This document shows positions 55,967-64,000 of a stretch of DNA of 64,000 bases, piece after piece. The notes under the pieces were generated by a model. The model saw nothing but the letters and a program-made list of their open reading frames with translations, ran no database searches and had not been told where the DNA came from. Position 1 is the first letter of the stretch. Each line of letters opens with the position of its first letter. The stretch comes from Dermatemys mawii (lineage: Eukaryota; Chordata; Testudines; Dermatemydidae). The translations under genes and the position numbers were made by a program. Location: contig ML677333.1 in NCBI GenBank assembly GCA_007922305.1, positions 12,874,541 to 12,938,540 on the forward strand. Reading direction: 5' to 3'.

Positions 55967-56283
55967 GCGTATGAGTGATTGCTGGACCCAGACTAGAAGG
56001 AGACTAGTCTGTAAAAGAAAGCTTGCCGGAACACCTTTGAGGATGAGGTTTTATCTGTATTCAGTTTTCATACTGTATTAGCCATAGACTTATGGGTTTT
56101 ATTTTATTTTACTTGGTAATTCACTTTGTTCTGTCTGCTGTTACCCGGAACCACTTAAATCCTACTTTCTGTATTTAATAATATCACTTTTTACTTATTA
56201 ATTAACCCAGAGTAGTACCTGGAGGAGACAAACAGCTGTACATATCTCTTTATCAGTGTTATAGAGGGTGAATGATCTATGAG

Positions 56284-56314
56284 TTTACCCTGTATAAGCT
56301 TTATACAGGGTAAA
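56284..56314. repeat. Perfect 14-bp hairpin with 3-nt loop
   Basis: 56284-56297 and 56301-56314 are exact reverse complements (arm 'TTTACCCTGTATAA') around 'GCT'. It lies inside the solo LTR. The LTR family itself may carry this palindrome, so a template-switch origin is less certain here than for the other two hairpins. Confidence 0.95.
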
Positions 56315-56650
56315 ATGGATTTATTTGGGGTTTGGACTCCATTGGGAGTTGGGCATCTGAGTGTTAAAGACAGGAACACTTCTTAAGCTGCTTTCAATTA
56401 AGCCTACATCTGTTAGGGGACGTGGTTCAGACCTGGGTCTGGGTTTGCAGCAGGCTAGCAGGTCTGACTCAAACCAGGCAGGGCACTGAAGTCCCAAGCT
56501 GCCAAGGCAAGAAAGCAAGGGCAGAATTAGTCTTGGCACATCAGTTGGCAGCCCCAAGGGTGTTTCTGTGATCCCACCCATCACAGGCTTTACTTTATCT
56601 AACAAGTTATCATCTTGTACTGAATTACCCTTATTAAATTAGAAATGCTG

Positions 56651-56742
56651 AGCCAGATCCTGTTCACAGTTACACGGAGGTAAACCTAGAGTAACTGCAT
56701 TGAAGAAAATGGAGTCAGATTTATGCCAGTGACTGAGGTCAG
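56651..56742. repeat. Degenerate foldback element
   Basis: 'AGCCAGATCCTGTTCACAGT', 'GAGTAACTGCATTGAAG' and 'GGAGTCAGATTTATGCCAG' follow the recurring motif set. Confidence 0.45.
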
Positions 56743-57204
56743 TTGCTAATTTGCGGAAGCTTCCTTTGCTTTAAGTTTATGTAATTTGGGTTGTTTCCAG
56801 GTGTAAATATGCAATGCTTTCTGAAGGTTTGCAAACCCTGGATGGCTGCATAGAGCAGCTGCCCCGTGGAGAACCTATCCAGGAAACCATTTGGCTTGCT
56901 GCCTAAAGACAAAAAGAAATACACTTTGCTCTACAACAATGAACTGTGGAGTTGCTCAGGGAGAGGGGAGCTGAGGTAAATTAACTTCCAGCCTCCCACC
57001 TGCTGTGGCTGCCTTTGCTGGGGCTTGTCCTCTCCTCTTCCCCCCGTGCTGTGATCATGCTGCTCAAGGGGTTTTCTACAGACCTAGGTATGAAGTAACT
57101 CCACTGTGAGGTCCCCCTCAACAGCTCCCACCAGGGGCAGCTTGGAGGGGTTTGCAGGGGCAATAGCCACCCCAAAATATTGCCATAGCTCCCCCTGTAG
57201 TCAC
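56743..57204. other. No feature recognised
   Basis: No supported repeat or exon. Confidence 0.5.
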
Positions 57205-57365
57205 CATTGTTCCCTCTAAGCTGTGTGTGTGTGTGTGCACACAGATCCTAAACCCCGTGCACATGGCGAAACACCGTGCGCACAAAAAATTGAATAGAAG
57301 CACAAAAATGTGCACAGAACAAATTTTTTGCACAAACGACCTGTCAAAAATTAGAGGGAACACTG
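57205..57365. mobile_element. 161-bp DNA transposon, CATTGTTCCCTCTAA…TTAGAGGGAACACTG
   Basis: The terminal inverted repeats are 15 bases with one or two mismatches. Flanks 'GTAGTCAC' and 'GTAACCAC' agree in 6 of 8 bases. The centre has a GT/CA run ('GTGTGTGTGTGTGTGCACAC') and 'CCGTGCGCAC'. Fragments of the same family occur near 13370-13412 and inside the element at 42398. Confidence 0.85.
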
Positions 57366-59139
57366 GTAACCACCCTCCCAGTGCTGCTTGTGGCCGGCAG
57401 TAAAGGAGGGTGGGAAGGCGAACCCCAGAACCCCTGCTGCAGCTCCCTCCCTGTGCTCCTCTCCCAGCTCTGCTTAGCGCGAGCTCCATCTGCTGCTCCT
57501 CTGCTTCCCGGGACCTGGGCAGGGGGCGCATGAGGCTTTCTCAGGACCTGTGACTAGGAGCAGTGGCGGCAGTGGCTCACCAGTGCCTTTACCTTCGGGA
57601 GGCATCGTGGTGCCTGCAACACCCACCCCACAAGGTGCCGGCACAGGGTTAACATGGCACCAGGTTGCTCGCTGAGGCTGACCGGCTTGGCAGGAGGCTG
57701 CAGGGGAGTTGAGGGAGAGACTCAAGGAAGGAAGCCCCAGCTCCCCTACCACACCTCTGAGGGCAGATGCCCTCTGGGCAACACAACTCCCAGTGCTGCG
57801 AGTTTGGAGTGGCACTGCTGAGCCTGAAGACAGCACCCTGCCAGCAATGTCAGGGGGTGGCTGAGGGGCGGGGTTGGGTGCAGCGGATGCCTCTGGGAAT
57901 GGGGTGAGGTGGGGGGAATTTTAGAGCAATCTCTGAAGCAGAGACTCCAAAGGCCTGGACAGACTGGGACCAGCTAAAACCCACCCTGAAGCTGCTTTTC
58001 CCCTGGCCCTGTGCCACATAGGTGGGAAACCTCCACCCCCACTGCTTCCCCCACCCCCACTGCTTCCTCCACCTCCCACCCCCATGGCTTCCTCAGTTCT
58101 CTCAAGTTCATCCTTGTACCATTAGCTGTTTCCCCCTCCCTTTACTTAATACTGTGTCCAGAAGTTTTAAACTTTCTCCCCTTCGCCCATGACTCCTGCC
58201 AATTCTCTCTCTGAAAGCCAGGCTTTGCCAGGAACAACCAGCTTCTGCTTTCTTCAGCAGATTCAGGGGTAGGAAGTACTTGCTCCTATTCTTCCTTAGG
58301 GAGGGGCTATTATGTCTGTCTTTCAGTCTAATGGGAGAGGATGCTTCTCTTTATCCACTTCAGTAGTTTCGGATATTGGACTCACGCTTAGGCGTTGGTG
58401 AAATTAATGTAGTATATTTAGCGGAGTGTACCTCTGTCTTCACCTTCATATGACTCAATCCATCCAGAAGTACCAAAGTTAGTTCACCCAAATTGTTTTA
58501 GTTCTGTGCTTTGTCTTAAACTGGTGACTATTTATGAGGAATGAAATACTGATCTGTCTGTATATATTTTTGAAATACTGATCTGTCTGTATATTTTTAT
58601 TCTTCTTTTGAGGATAACATAGATAAAACATGTTTAAGTTCATATTAAAAATATAAAAAAGTATGTGTGCCCACAAGATGTATAGTGCAGCCCACCTCAG
58701 CCCTCCCACCAGGAAGAGGCTGGCACTGCCCCTGGCCGCCACTCACCTTTGGGGCAGATGACCAGTTAACTTCACATACCTGTGAGTCTGGAGGCAGCGA
58801 GGAAGAAGCAGGAAGAAATGTTTGGAATCTTCAAGAAGGCCCCTACTAGCTTTTTTTTATTAGAGGGATTGAGGGTGCTTGTGTGGGGTTTCTTCATAAA
58901 AGGTTTGCCGGGGAGGCTCCTTTCCCTAATCTCTAATTTTATTCAGGTGAAAGGACTGAATTTCCAGGGCCATGCATCCCCCCGTCTGCTCCCTGATCGT
59001 CATCTGAACAGTGGAGATGACATTGTTGAGACATCAGGGGATGTGTAATGCATCTGCTGATATTATCCCTGTAATCCTAATTGGCCTAGGTGGGCTCACT
59101 GGGCAGGAGCAGCCTTGTGCAGCTGCAAAGTAGCCGAGT
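57366..59139. other. GC-rich then mixed sequence, no exon supported
   Basis: 57366-58100 is GC-rich with C-rich runs ('CCACCCCCACTGCTTCC' near 58035-58065) and several frames up to 137 codons, none with a recognisable domain. A 29-base tandem duplication ('GAAATACTGATCTGTCTGTA') lies at 58543-58600. Confidence 0.5.
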
Positions 59140-59207
59140 GCCCAATCCTCTTCCCATTGAAGTCAGTAGCCAAATTCCCATTGACCTTCATGAGAGAGGG
59201 ATTGGGC
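59140..59207. repeat. Palindromic foldback element
   Basis: The outer arms 'GCCCAATCCTCT' and 'AGAGGGATTGGGC' pair with one bulge. Inside, 'TCCCATTGAAGTCAGTAG' and 'TCCCATTGACCTTCATG' repeat the TTGAAGTCA core. It is the clearest member of the window's foldback family. Confidence 0.65.
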
Positions 59208-59644
59208 CTTAAACCTGAATTATGTGACTGTCACTATAGCAGTTACTTCCAGCTTGGAACAGAGAACAGCCACCATGGCTGGAAAGGTCATGGACCTTCT
59301 GTAGACCAGAAGCCTCAGAAGTTCGGCTGGACTGAGCTGTTACGAAGAGATTATGCCCAGGTTTTGTTTGGCCAAGCAGAGGAGGAAGGGACTCCTCCCT
59401 GCTCAGCCAAGTAAGAGCTATGCACTTTTTTCAGTTTGAACCCGATACTGAGAGCAGTTCCTGCTCTCTGAATATTCCCTCAGGCAGGTTGGTTGGAGGA
59501 CGGGGGATAGAGGTGGGAAGTGGGCACAGCTTTGGCTTCACCCCCCACCCCCACTCCTCTCGCTGGTCAGAGTCTCTAGTCAGGCCTGATGGGGAAGTAA
59601 CTGGTACCTTTGAAAGGCTACAGTAACTGTTTTATCCTCTAGAC
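59208..59644. other. No feature recognised
   Basis: No supported repeat or exon. Confidence 0.5.
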
Positions 59645-60469
59645 CAGCGGTTCTCAAACTTTAGCAATCGAGGATCCCATTTTGATTTTAAAAAAACTGG
59701 AGACTCCCAAGTCCCCCTCGATCAATCCCAGGCCCCATCCACACTCCAACCCTTCCCCCAAGACCCCAACCCACTTCGTCCCACCCCCTGCTCATGTCAT
59801 CCGCCCTGCCCCCCCCCCCCGCCCCTCACTCTCCTCCACCCTCATTCACTTTAAGCAGGCTGAGGCAGAGGATGGGGGTGCGAGAGGGTGTGGGATGTGG
59901 GCTCGGGGAGGGAGTTTGACTGCGAGACAGGGTGCAGGCTCTGGGAGGGAGTTTGGCTGTGGGAGGGTGTGGGGTGCAGGCTCTGGGAGGGACTTTGGGT
60001 GCAGGAGGGAGTAGGGGCTTTGGGAGGGAGTTTAGGCATAGGAGGGAGTGCAGGGTGCTGCTCTGGGAGAGAGCTTGGGTGTGGGAGGGGGTTCGGGGCT
60101 GGGGCAGGCGGTGAGGGATGCAGGAGGTGGTGAGGGGTGATGCTTACCTTGGACACTGCCCCCCTGCAGTTCCCAGCCACTGAGAGCTCTGGAGTCAGTG
60201 CTTAGGGCGGGGGCAACACACAGAGACCTCTTGGCCCCCCCAGGGACCACATAAATGTGCTGGCCACTTCCAGGGACGGCTCAGGGCCAGAGCCCCTGCC
60301 ATAGCCCTGCTGCGCCGCTGGACTTTTAGTGCCTAAAATCTTCCAGTTTGGCTTCAATAGCCTCCAGGAGATAGAGGGTGTGGGAGGAGTTGATTAGCAA
60401 GTCCTGCGGACCCCCGGGAGTTCCCTCAAGGACCCCTGGGATCTGTGGACTCCAGTTTGAGAAACGCTG
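59645..60469. mobile_element. hAT-type element, 825 bp, with 8-bp target duplication and G-rich core
   Basis: Left 'CAGCGGTTCTCAAACTTTAG' and right 'TCCAGTTTGAGAAACGCTG' are inverted. Flanks 'CTCTAGAC' (59637-59644) and 'CTCTAGAG' (60470-60477) match in 7 of 8 and have TA at the centre, typical of hAT. 59875-60115 is a degenerate tandem G-rich array with units like 'GGGAGGGAGTTTGG' and 'GCAGGCTCTGGGAGGG'. The element is non-autonomous; frames inside are low-complexity. Confidence 0.92.
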
Positions 60470-60749
60470 CTCTAGAGCAAGAAGGGAGCAGGGCGAGAGT
60501 GGTGCTTCACAGCTGTGTGTCTTGGCCACAATGCTGCCCAAGACATGCTCTGCCATGAGGTAGCTTATGCACCGTGCTGTGTTCAGGACCAAGTCTAATT
60601 GAAGAAATAAGTTAATAAGATCACTGAATAAAATAATAAGTTACTCCTTTATTTAATATTCTTTTAAGTCAATTGTGTGCCTTAGCAGCAAGTGGATAAT
60701 GCTAATGAACAATACTAACAATATTATGTAGAATTTTTATGTTTTCCAT

Positions 60750-60870
60750 TTTCATAGTGCTTTGCAAATACTAATTCATCCCAAGGCCTCCCTGTGAGGT
60801 AATGAAAAATATTAAAATCCCCATTTATAGATGAGGAACTAAAGAAAATATCAATAGATATTGCTTTACA
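60750..60870 (+). repeat. MIR-class SINE relic
   Basis: 'TCATAGTGCTTTGCAAATAC', 'CTCCCTGTGAGGTAATG', 'AAAATCCCCATTTATAGATG' and 'AGGAACTAAAGAAA' follow MIR order. Confidence 0.6.
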
Positions 60871-60994
60871 TCCTGTTCACTTTTCTGTGATTGTACAATG
60901 AAACGAACTTGCAGATTAAACGGAAATTACTGAGCATTAGGCCATCATAATGATGCGTTTAGATGACAAGACAGGGAAGAATAAGGGTCTGATC

Positions 60995-61873
60995 CAGGGG
61001 TGGGAAAACTGCGGCCCGCTGGCCACATGTGGCCCGCCGGCCATTTTTATCCGGCTCGCGAGCTCTCGGTGGGGGGAGGGTGCAGTGGCCCCCCTCCTCC
61101 CCGCCCAAGGGCCAGGTGAGCACGGTGAGGGGACCCACGCTCCTGCCCCGGGTGCCGGGCTGAGCCACAGGGAGCCTCGGGGCCCCGCGCTCCCTGTCCC
61201 GGGTGTTGGGCTGAGCCGCGAGGCCCCGCGCTACCCGCCCCTCGCTCCGGACCCAGCCACGGGGCCCTGAGTTCCTGCCTGGGGTGCCGGGCCTAGCTGC
61301 CGGGGCCAGGCCAGAGCAGTGAGCTGGGGGCTGCACCCGGCTGATCAAGGTAAGCAAAAACAGAGGTGGGGGGCAGCTTGGGTGGTGGTTAGTGCAGGTG
61401 GGGTGGTCTCTGGAGGGGGCAGTCAGGAAACAAAGTACAGGGGGCTTAGATAGAGGGCTAGGTCCCTGGGGGTGGTGGTTAGTGTGGGTGGGTTTTGGGA
61501 GGGGGCAGTAAGGGAGCAAAGAGCAGGGGGGGCGTAGATGGAGGGGGAATTCTAGGGGGGCAGTTAAAGTGGGGGGTCACCAGAAGGAGTGATCAGGGGA
61601 CAAGGAGCAGGTGGTCTTAGGTACGGGGTGGGGTCCTGGGGGGCAGTTAGGGTGGAGGGTCTCCGGAGGGGGAAATCTGGGGACAAGGAGCAGGGAGGGA
61701 GGGTTTGGATGTGTCGGGGGCTCTGAGGGTGCAGTCAGGGGGTGGAAAGTGAGTGGGAGTTGGATAGGGGGTGGGCCCAGGCTGTTTGGTGAGTCAGCGC
61801 CTTCCCTACCTGGTCCTCTACACAATTTTGAACCCCAATGTGGCCCTCGGGCCAAAATGTTTGCCCACCTCTG
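60995..61873. mobile_element. hAT-type element, 879 bp, with 8-bp target duplication and G-rich core
   Basis: Left 'CAGGGGTGGGAAAACTGCGG' and right 'AAAATGTTTGCCCACCTCTG' are inverted. Flanks 'GTCTGATC' (60987-60994) and 'GTCTTATC' (61874-61881) agree in 7 of 8. The left third is CpG-rich; 61330-61770 is a degenerate G-rich tandem array ('GGTGGGGTGGTCTCTGGAGG', 'GGGGTCCTGGGGGGCAG'). The 186-codon minus frame inside is compositional. Confidence 0.9.
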
Positions 61874-62229
61874 GTCTTATCAGACCCTCCACTTCCACAG
61901 GTGAAAAGTCAGGGGATCCAATAGACCCAACCCTAGAGAGATTGTGGAAGTGCCACCCAGGAGACATTGTTTTTCCTTCCCCTTGTAATCTGTATAAGGA
62001 TTCTATGGAGCTTGGGATCTTTAAATGGGGATGATGGGCTGGACTAGTGTTGAGGCTGGGGAGTGGGAAACAACTGCAGATGTGCTATAGTCTCCCACAT
62101 AAACCCTGCAAAGAGCCTGTGTGCAGATGGCCATATACCTCAATGTAGTCTCCAACATCAACATTTTGTGTTGTGTTTACAGGGAAATGTGTTTACAGGG
62201 TGGAAGAATTCCAAGGAACTTGGGACTGG
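61874..62229. other. No feature recognised
   Basis: Apart from the target-duplication bases at its start, nothing could be supported. 'ATTCTATGGAGCTTGGGATC' near 62005 is weakly CR1-tail-like. Confidence 0.45.
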
Positions 62230-62306
62230 ATTGCTCAAAAGGAGTTAGGCTCTTAACTTCTATTTAATTTCAATGGAAATTAGGAACCTACCTTCTTTTG
62301 AGCAAT
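62230..62306. repeat. Palindromic foldback element, 35-bp arms
   Basis: 62230-62264 and 62272-62306 are reverse complements at 29 of 35 positions. They begin and end with 'ATTGCTCAAAAG' / 'CTTTTGAGCAAT' and enclose a 7-base loop. It is part of the recurring foldback class. Confidence 0.7.
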
Positions 62307-62965
62307 CAGCCCTCATTAAGTTCCCCTGGCCCTGTGTAAGAGAAACCTACCTAAAAGTAGGAGCTAGCTGGTGTGCTCATGTGTAAGCAGTGTCAGGAAT
62401 GAGATCTATTCTGACATCTGGTGGTGAATTATGGGAATTGCAGTGAGTTATGGAAAATAACTTCGGGGCTGATCAATCTGCATAGATACACCCACTGCGC
62501 CTAGCCTGAGCTCACAGCAGCCCACATGGCCATTTCGGCTGATGTGAGAGCCCCAGTTTCTATGTTATTGGGGCAGGAATGATAAATTGATGTTAGCCTG
62601 ATTATGTGAATGAAGGACTATGGAAATGTTCTTGGCCCTTGTTATGATGGAGGGACTCGCCATCATCTAGGTAGCACTCACTGGGCAAGGGCCAGGCATT
62701 TCAGAACACTCTGAGATTGAAAGAGGCTGTAGACAAATAGATATGTCTTTTAGTGAGGGCTTTGTCTGAAGGCCCCACTGGCCTATTGCACCCTGCCTCT
62801 CTCCACTGTGGAATGTCAGAATTGATTTTTGCTTCTATTAGGAGCCTGGTTTCAGACTGCTGAGCTAAAAGTGCTTTAGGTTCATTAGTGAACCTGCAAT
62901 AAGGTTTCCCTTATTCAGCCCCTATATGCTAAAATCACTTAAGAGCTAAAGAAATCACTGAGCAC
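62307..62965. other. No feature recognised
   Basis: No supported repeat or exon. Confidence 0.5.
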
Positions 62966-63762
62966 TGTCTTAAGTTGAGGGGCCTGAAAATAGTGCAGAG
63001 TGGCTGGTGCTGCAGAGCTGTCTGTGTGTTGGCTAGCAGGACAGCTAGCGGAGCCATTTGTGCTGCTGGTGGAGTGACTGGTGCCGCAGAGCAGTTAGAG
63101 TACCGGCTAGCAGAGCAGCTAGAAGATCAACTGGCAGAGCGGTTTGTGGGATGGCCAGCGGAGCAGAGCAGATTGCGGCGAGGGCTGCAGTGGAACCCCA
63201 CAGAGAGGCGGTGCAATCGGCCTCGGACCACGTAAGGTGCCCCTTGCCCTACCCTCCATTTCCACCCAGGCTGGGAGGTAAGACTCTGCAGATTAACTCT
63301 TGAACTCTGCACTGACCAGGAACAGAGACTCTTGGGCTGTTGGACTTTTGGAACTATTGGGTGATTTTTGGATTGCTGGACTCCAGAGACTTTTGGGCTG
63401 TGGGACTTTTGGGGCCTTTGGGTGATTTTTGGGTTACTGGACTCACGAACCTAAAGGAGGGGACACAGCCCAATCGGCTGGGGTGGCGGTTTGCTCAGGG
63501 GTTGGTTTATGACCCTAGTTGTGGTGTTTTTCCCAATTTGATGATGTCATTTATCTCATGTTAATAAAGATTTTGTGATACACCAATCTGTGCTTGTGAG
63601 AGGGGAAGTAGTGCCTCTTTGAGGCGCCCAGGGGGTGTTAGGATTTTCCCAGGTCACTAGGTGGAGGCTCGAGCCAGTTTTGCCTTGTGTTGTTGAGAGG
63701 GGACCCCTATGTACTGAACCCGGCCCTTGCTGCTATTAACCCGGCCTGGCAGAAGGGTTACA
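62966..63762 (+). mobile_element. Solo LTR-like element with polyadenylation signal
   Basis: It starts near 'TGTCTTAAGTTGAGGGGCCT' and ends 'GCAGAAGGGTTACA', so it has TG...CA ends with a TGT/ACA pair. 'AATAAA' lies at 63563-63568, followed after ~25 bases by a GT/T-rich 'TGTGCTTGTGAG', which fits an R-U5 boundary. A 61-bp unit is tandemly duplicated at 63327-63387 and 63388-63448. Flanking bases do not form a clear duplication, so the left edge is less certain than the right. Confidence 0.7.
63563..63568 (+). promoter_or_regulatory. Polyadenylation signal AATAAA in the LTR
   Basis: A canonical AATAAA followed by a GT-rich downstream stretch inside the LTR-like element at 62966-63762. It could end LTR-initiated transcripts. 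Confidence 0.65.
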
Positions 63763-63927
63763 CATACTTCAGTTGGGCTGGGGGTGTTATGCATGCAATG
63801 TAATGAAAATAAACAATATAGGCTGCAACAGGGAGGCACAAAGGTGCTTTTTTTGTTTTGTTTTTAGTGATTCGGGCTCACACTCTTAATATTAATTAAA
63901 CATCTGGGAGCAGATTCTCTATTCTAT

Positions 63928-63997
63928 TATACCAGTTTTATGGTGATGTAAATATTGCTTTTGATGGAATTGCACCAATATCAAAGTGGTGTAACTG
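63928..63997. repeat. Degenerate foldback element at the window end
   Basis: 'ATTATACCAGTTTTATGGTG' with 'TTGATGGAATTGCACCAATA' and 'TGGTGTAACTGAG' match the recurring motif set. It may continue beyond the window. Confidence 0.45.
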
Positions 63998-64000
63998 AGT

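Larger units (their letters stand above)
54721..56585 (+). mobile_element. Solo LTR with perfect TSD, carrying a nested DNA transposon
   Basis: It begins 'TGTGATG' and ends 'CATCACA', a perfect 7-bp inverted pair with TG...CA ends. It is flanked on both sides by 'GGCTT' (54716-54720 and 56586-56590). Removing the inserted element at 55323-55966 leaves an LTR of about 1.2 kb. 'GTCTATTTAAACCCC' near 55200 is a possible TATA region. No internal retroviral genes adjoin, so it is a solo LTR. 5-bp duplications occur in ERVL/Gypsy-type integrations; the family is not determined. Confidence 0.93.

Noticed and set aside
55400..55978. 192-codon ORF, the longest in the window
   Set aside because: It is contained in the GC-rich DNA transposon nested in the solo LTR; low-complexity composition, no family resemblance.
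60959..61519. 186-codon minus-strand ORF
   Set aside because: It is Pro-rich and arises from the C-rich strand of the hAT element at 60995-61873.
62975..63303. Two ORFs of 86 and 81 codons with Ala/Glu/Arg repeats
   Set aside because: They lie within the LTR-like element, with repeat-driven composition.
1..64000. CRISPR arrays, bacterial operons, riboswitches, phage or plasmid features
   Set aside because: Composition, CR1/MIR/L2/SINE content and lack of dense ORFs are those of vertebrate nuclear DNA; no regularly spaced repeats were seen.

Overview
This window looks like vertebrate nuclear DNA, most probably from a cryptodiran turtle. It is a gene desert or deep-intronic stretch with no convincing protein-coding exon, tRNA gene or rRNA gene. 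The turtle call rests on three things seen here: a tRNA-headed SINE with a CR1-type tail at 35614-35800 (the CrySINE / tortoise PolIII-SINE architecture); many CR1 LINE 3' ends on both strands; and a dense set of short non-autonomous DNA transposons with CAG...CTG termini and roughly 8-bp target duplications. MIR and L2 relics show the base sequence is old. The family assignments come from memory of repeat consensus features and were not checked against a library.

Layout. 1-11 kb is mostly AT-rich unique sequence with a few CR1 tails and MIR-like relics, one GC-rich block with overlapping ORFs (4050-4510), and a segment bracketed by a 22-bp direct repeat (8966-9816). 11-14.5 kb holds the longest CR1 copy (minus strand, reverse transcriptase core with a mutated catalytic motif), a small hAT relic and a large foldback. 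14.5-23 kb has scattered foldback elements, a hAT-like element, a MITE, a MIR split by a later insertion and a perfect hairpin. 23-30 kb contains a CR1 tail split by a MITE (empty site recoverable from the sequence), an internally deleted CR1, and an AT-rich 1-kb hAT element. 30-38 kb is quieter, with a GT microsatellite, a palindromic hAT, the SINE and an L2 relic. 38-46 kb has a solo LTR with a perfect 5-bp target duplication, a hAT inserted beside a MIR, and two further LTR-like segments. 46-54.5 kb has two CR1 3' halves, a second hairpin, a diverged ~200-bp tandem repeat, MITEs and three adjoining or nested hAT elements. 54.7-56.6 kb is a solo LTR with perfect ends and target duplication that itself carries a younger DNA transposon. 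59-64 kb has two GC-rich hAT elements with G-rich minisatellite cores and a third LTR with a polyadenylation signal.

The features do not work together as a pathway; they record successive transposon insertion. The relative order can be read in places (MIR before foldback or hAT; CR1 before MITE; LTR before DNA transposon). I found no new gene system. The most interesting signals are three near-identical-format hairpins (perfect arms, 3-nt loop), two of them directly preceded by a tandem duplication, which suggests replication template switching, and a widespread family of degenerate foldback elements.
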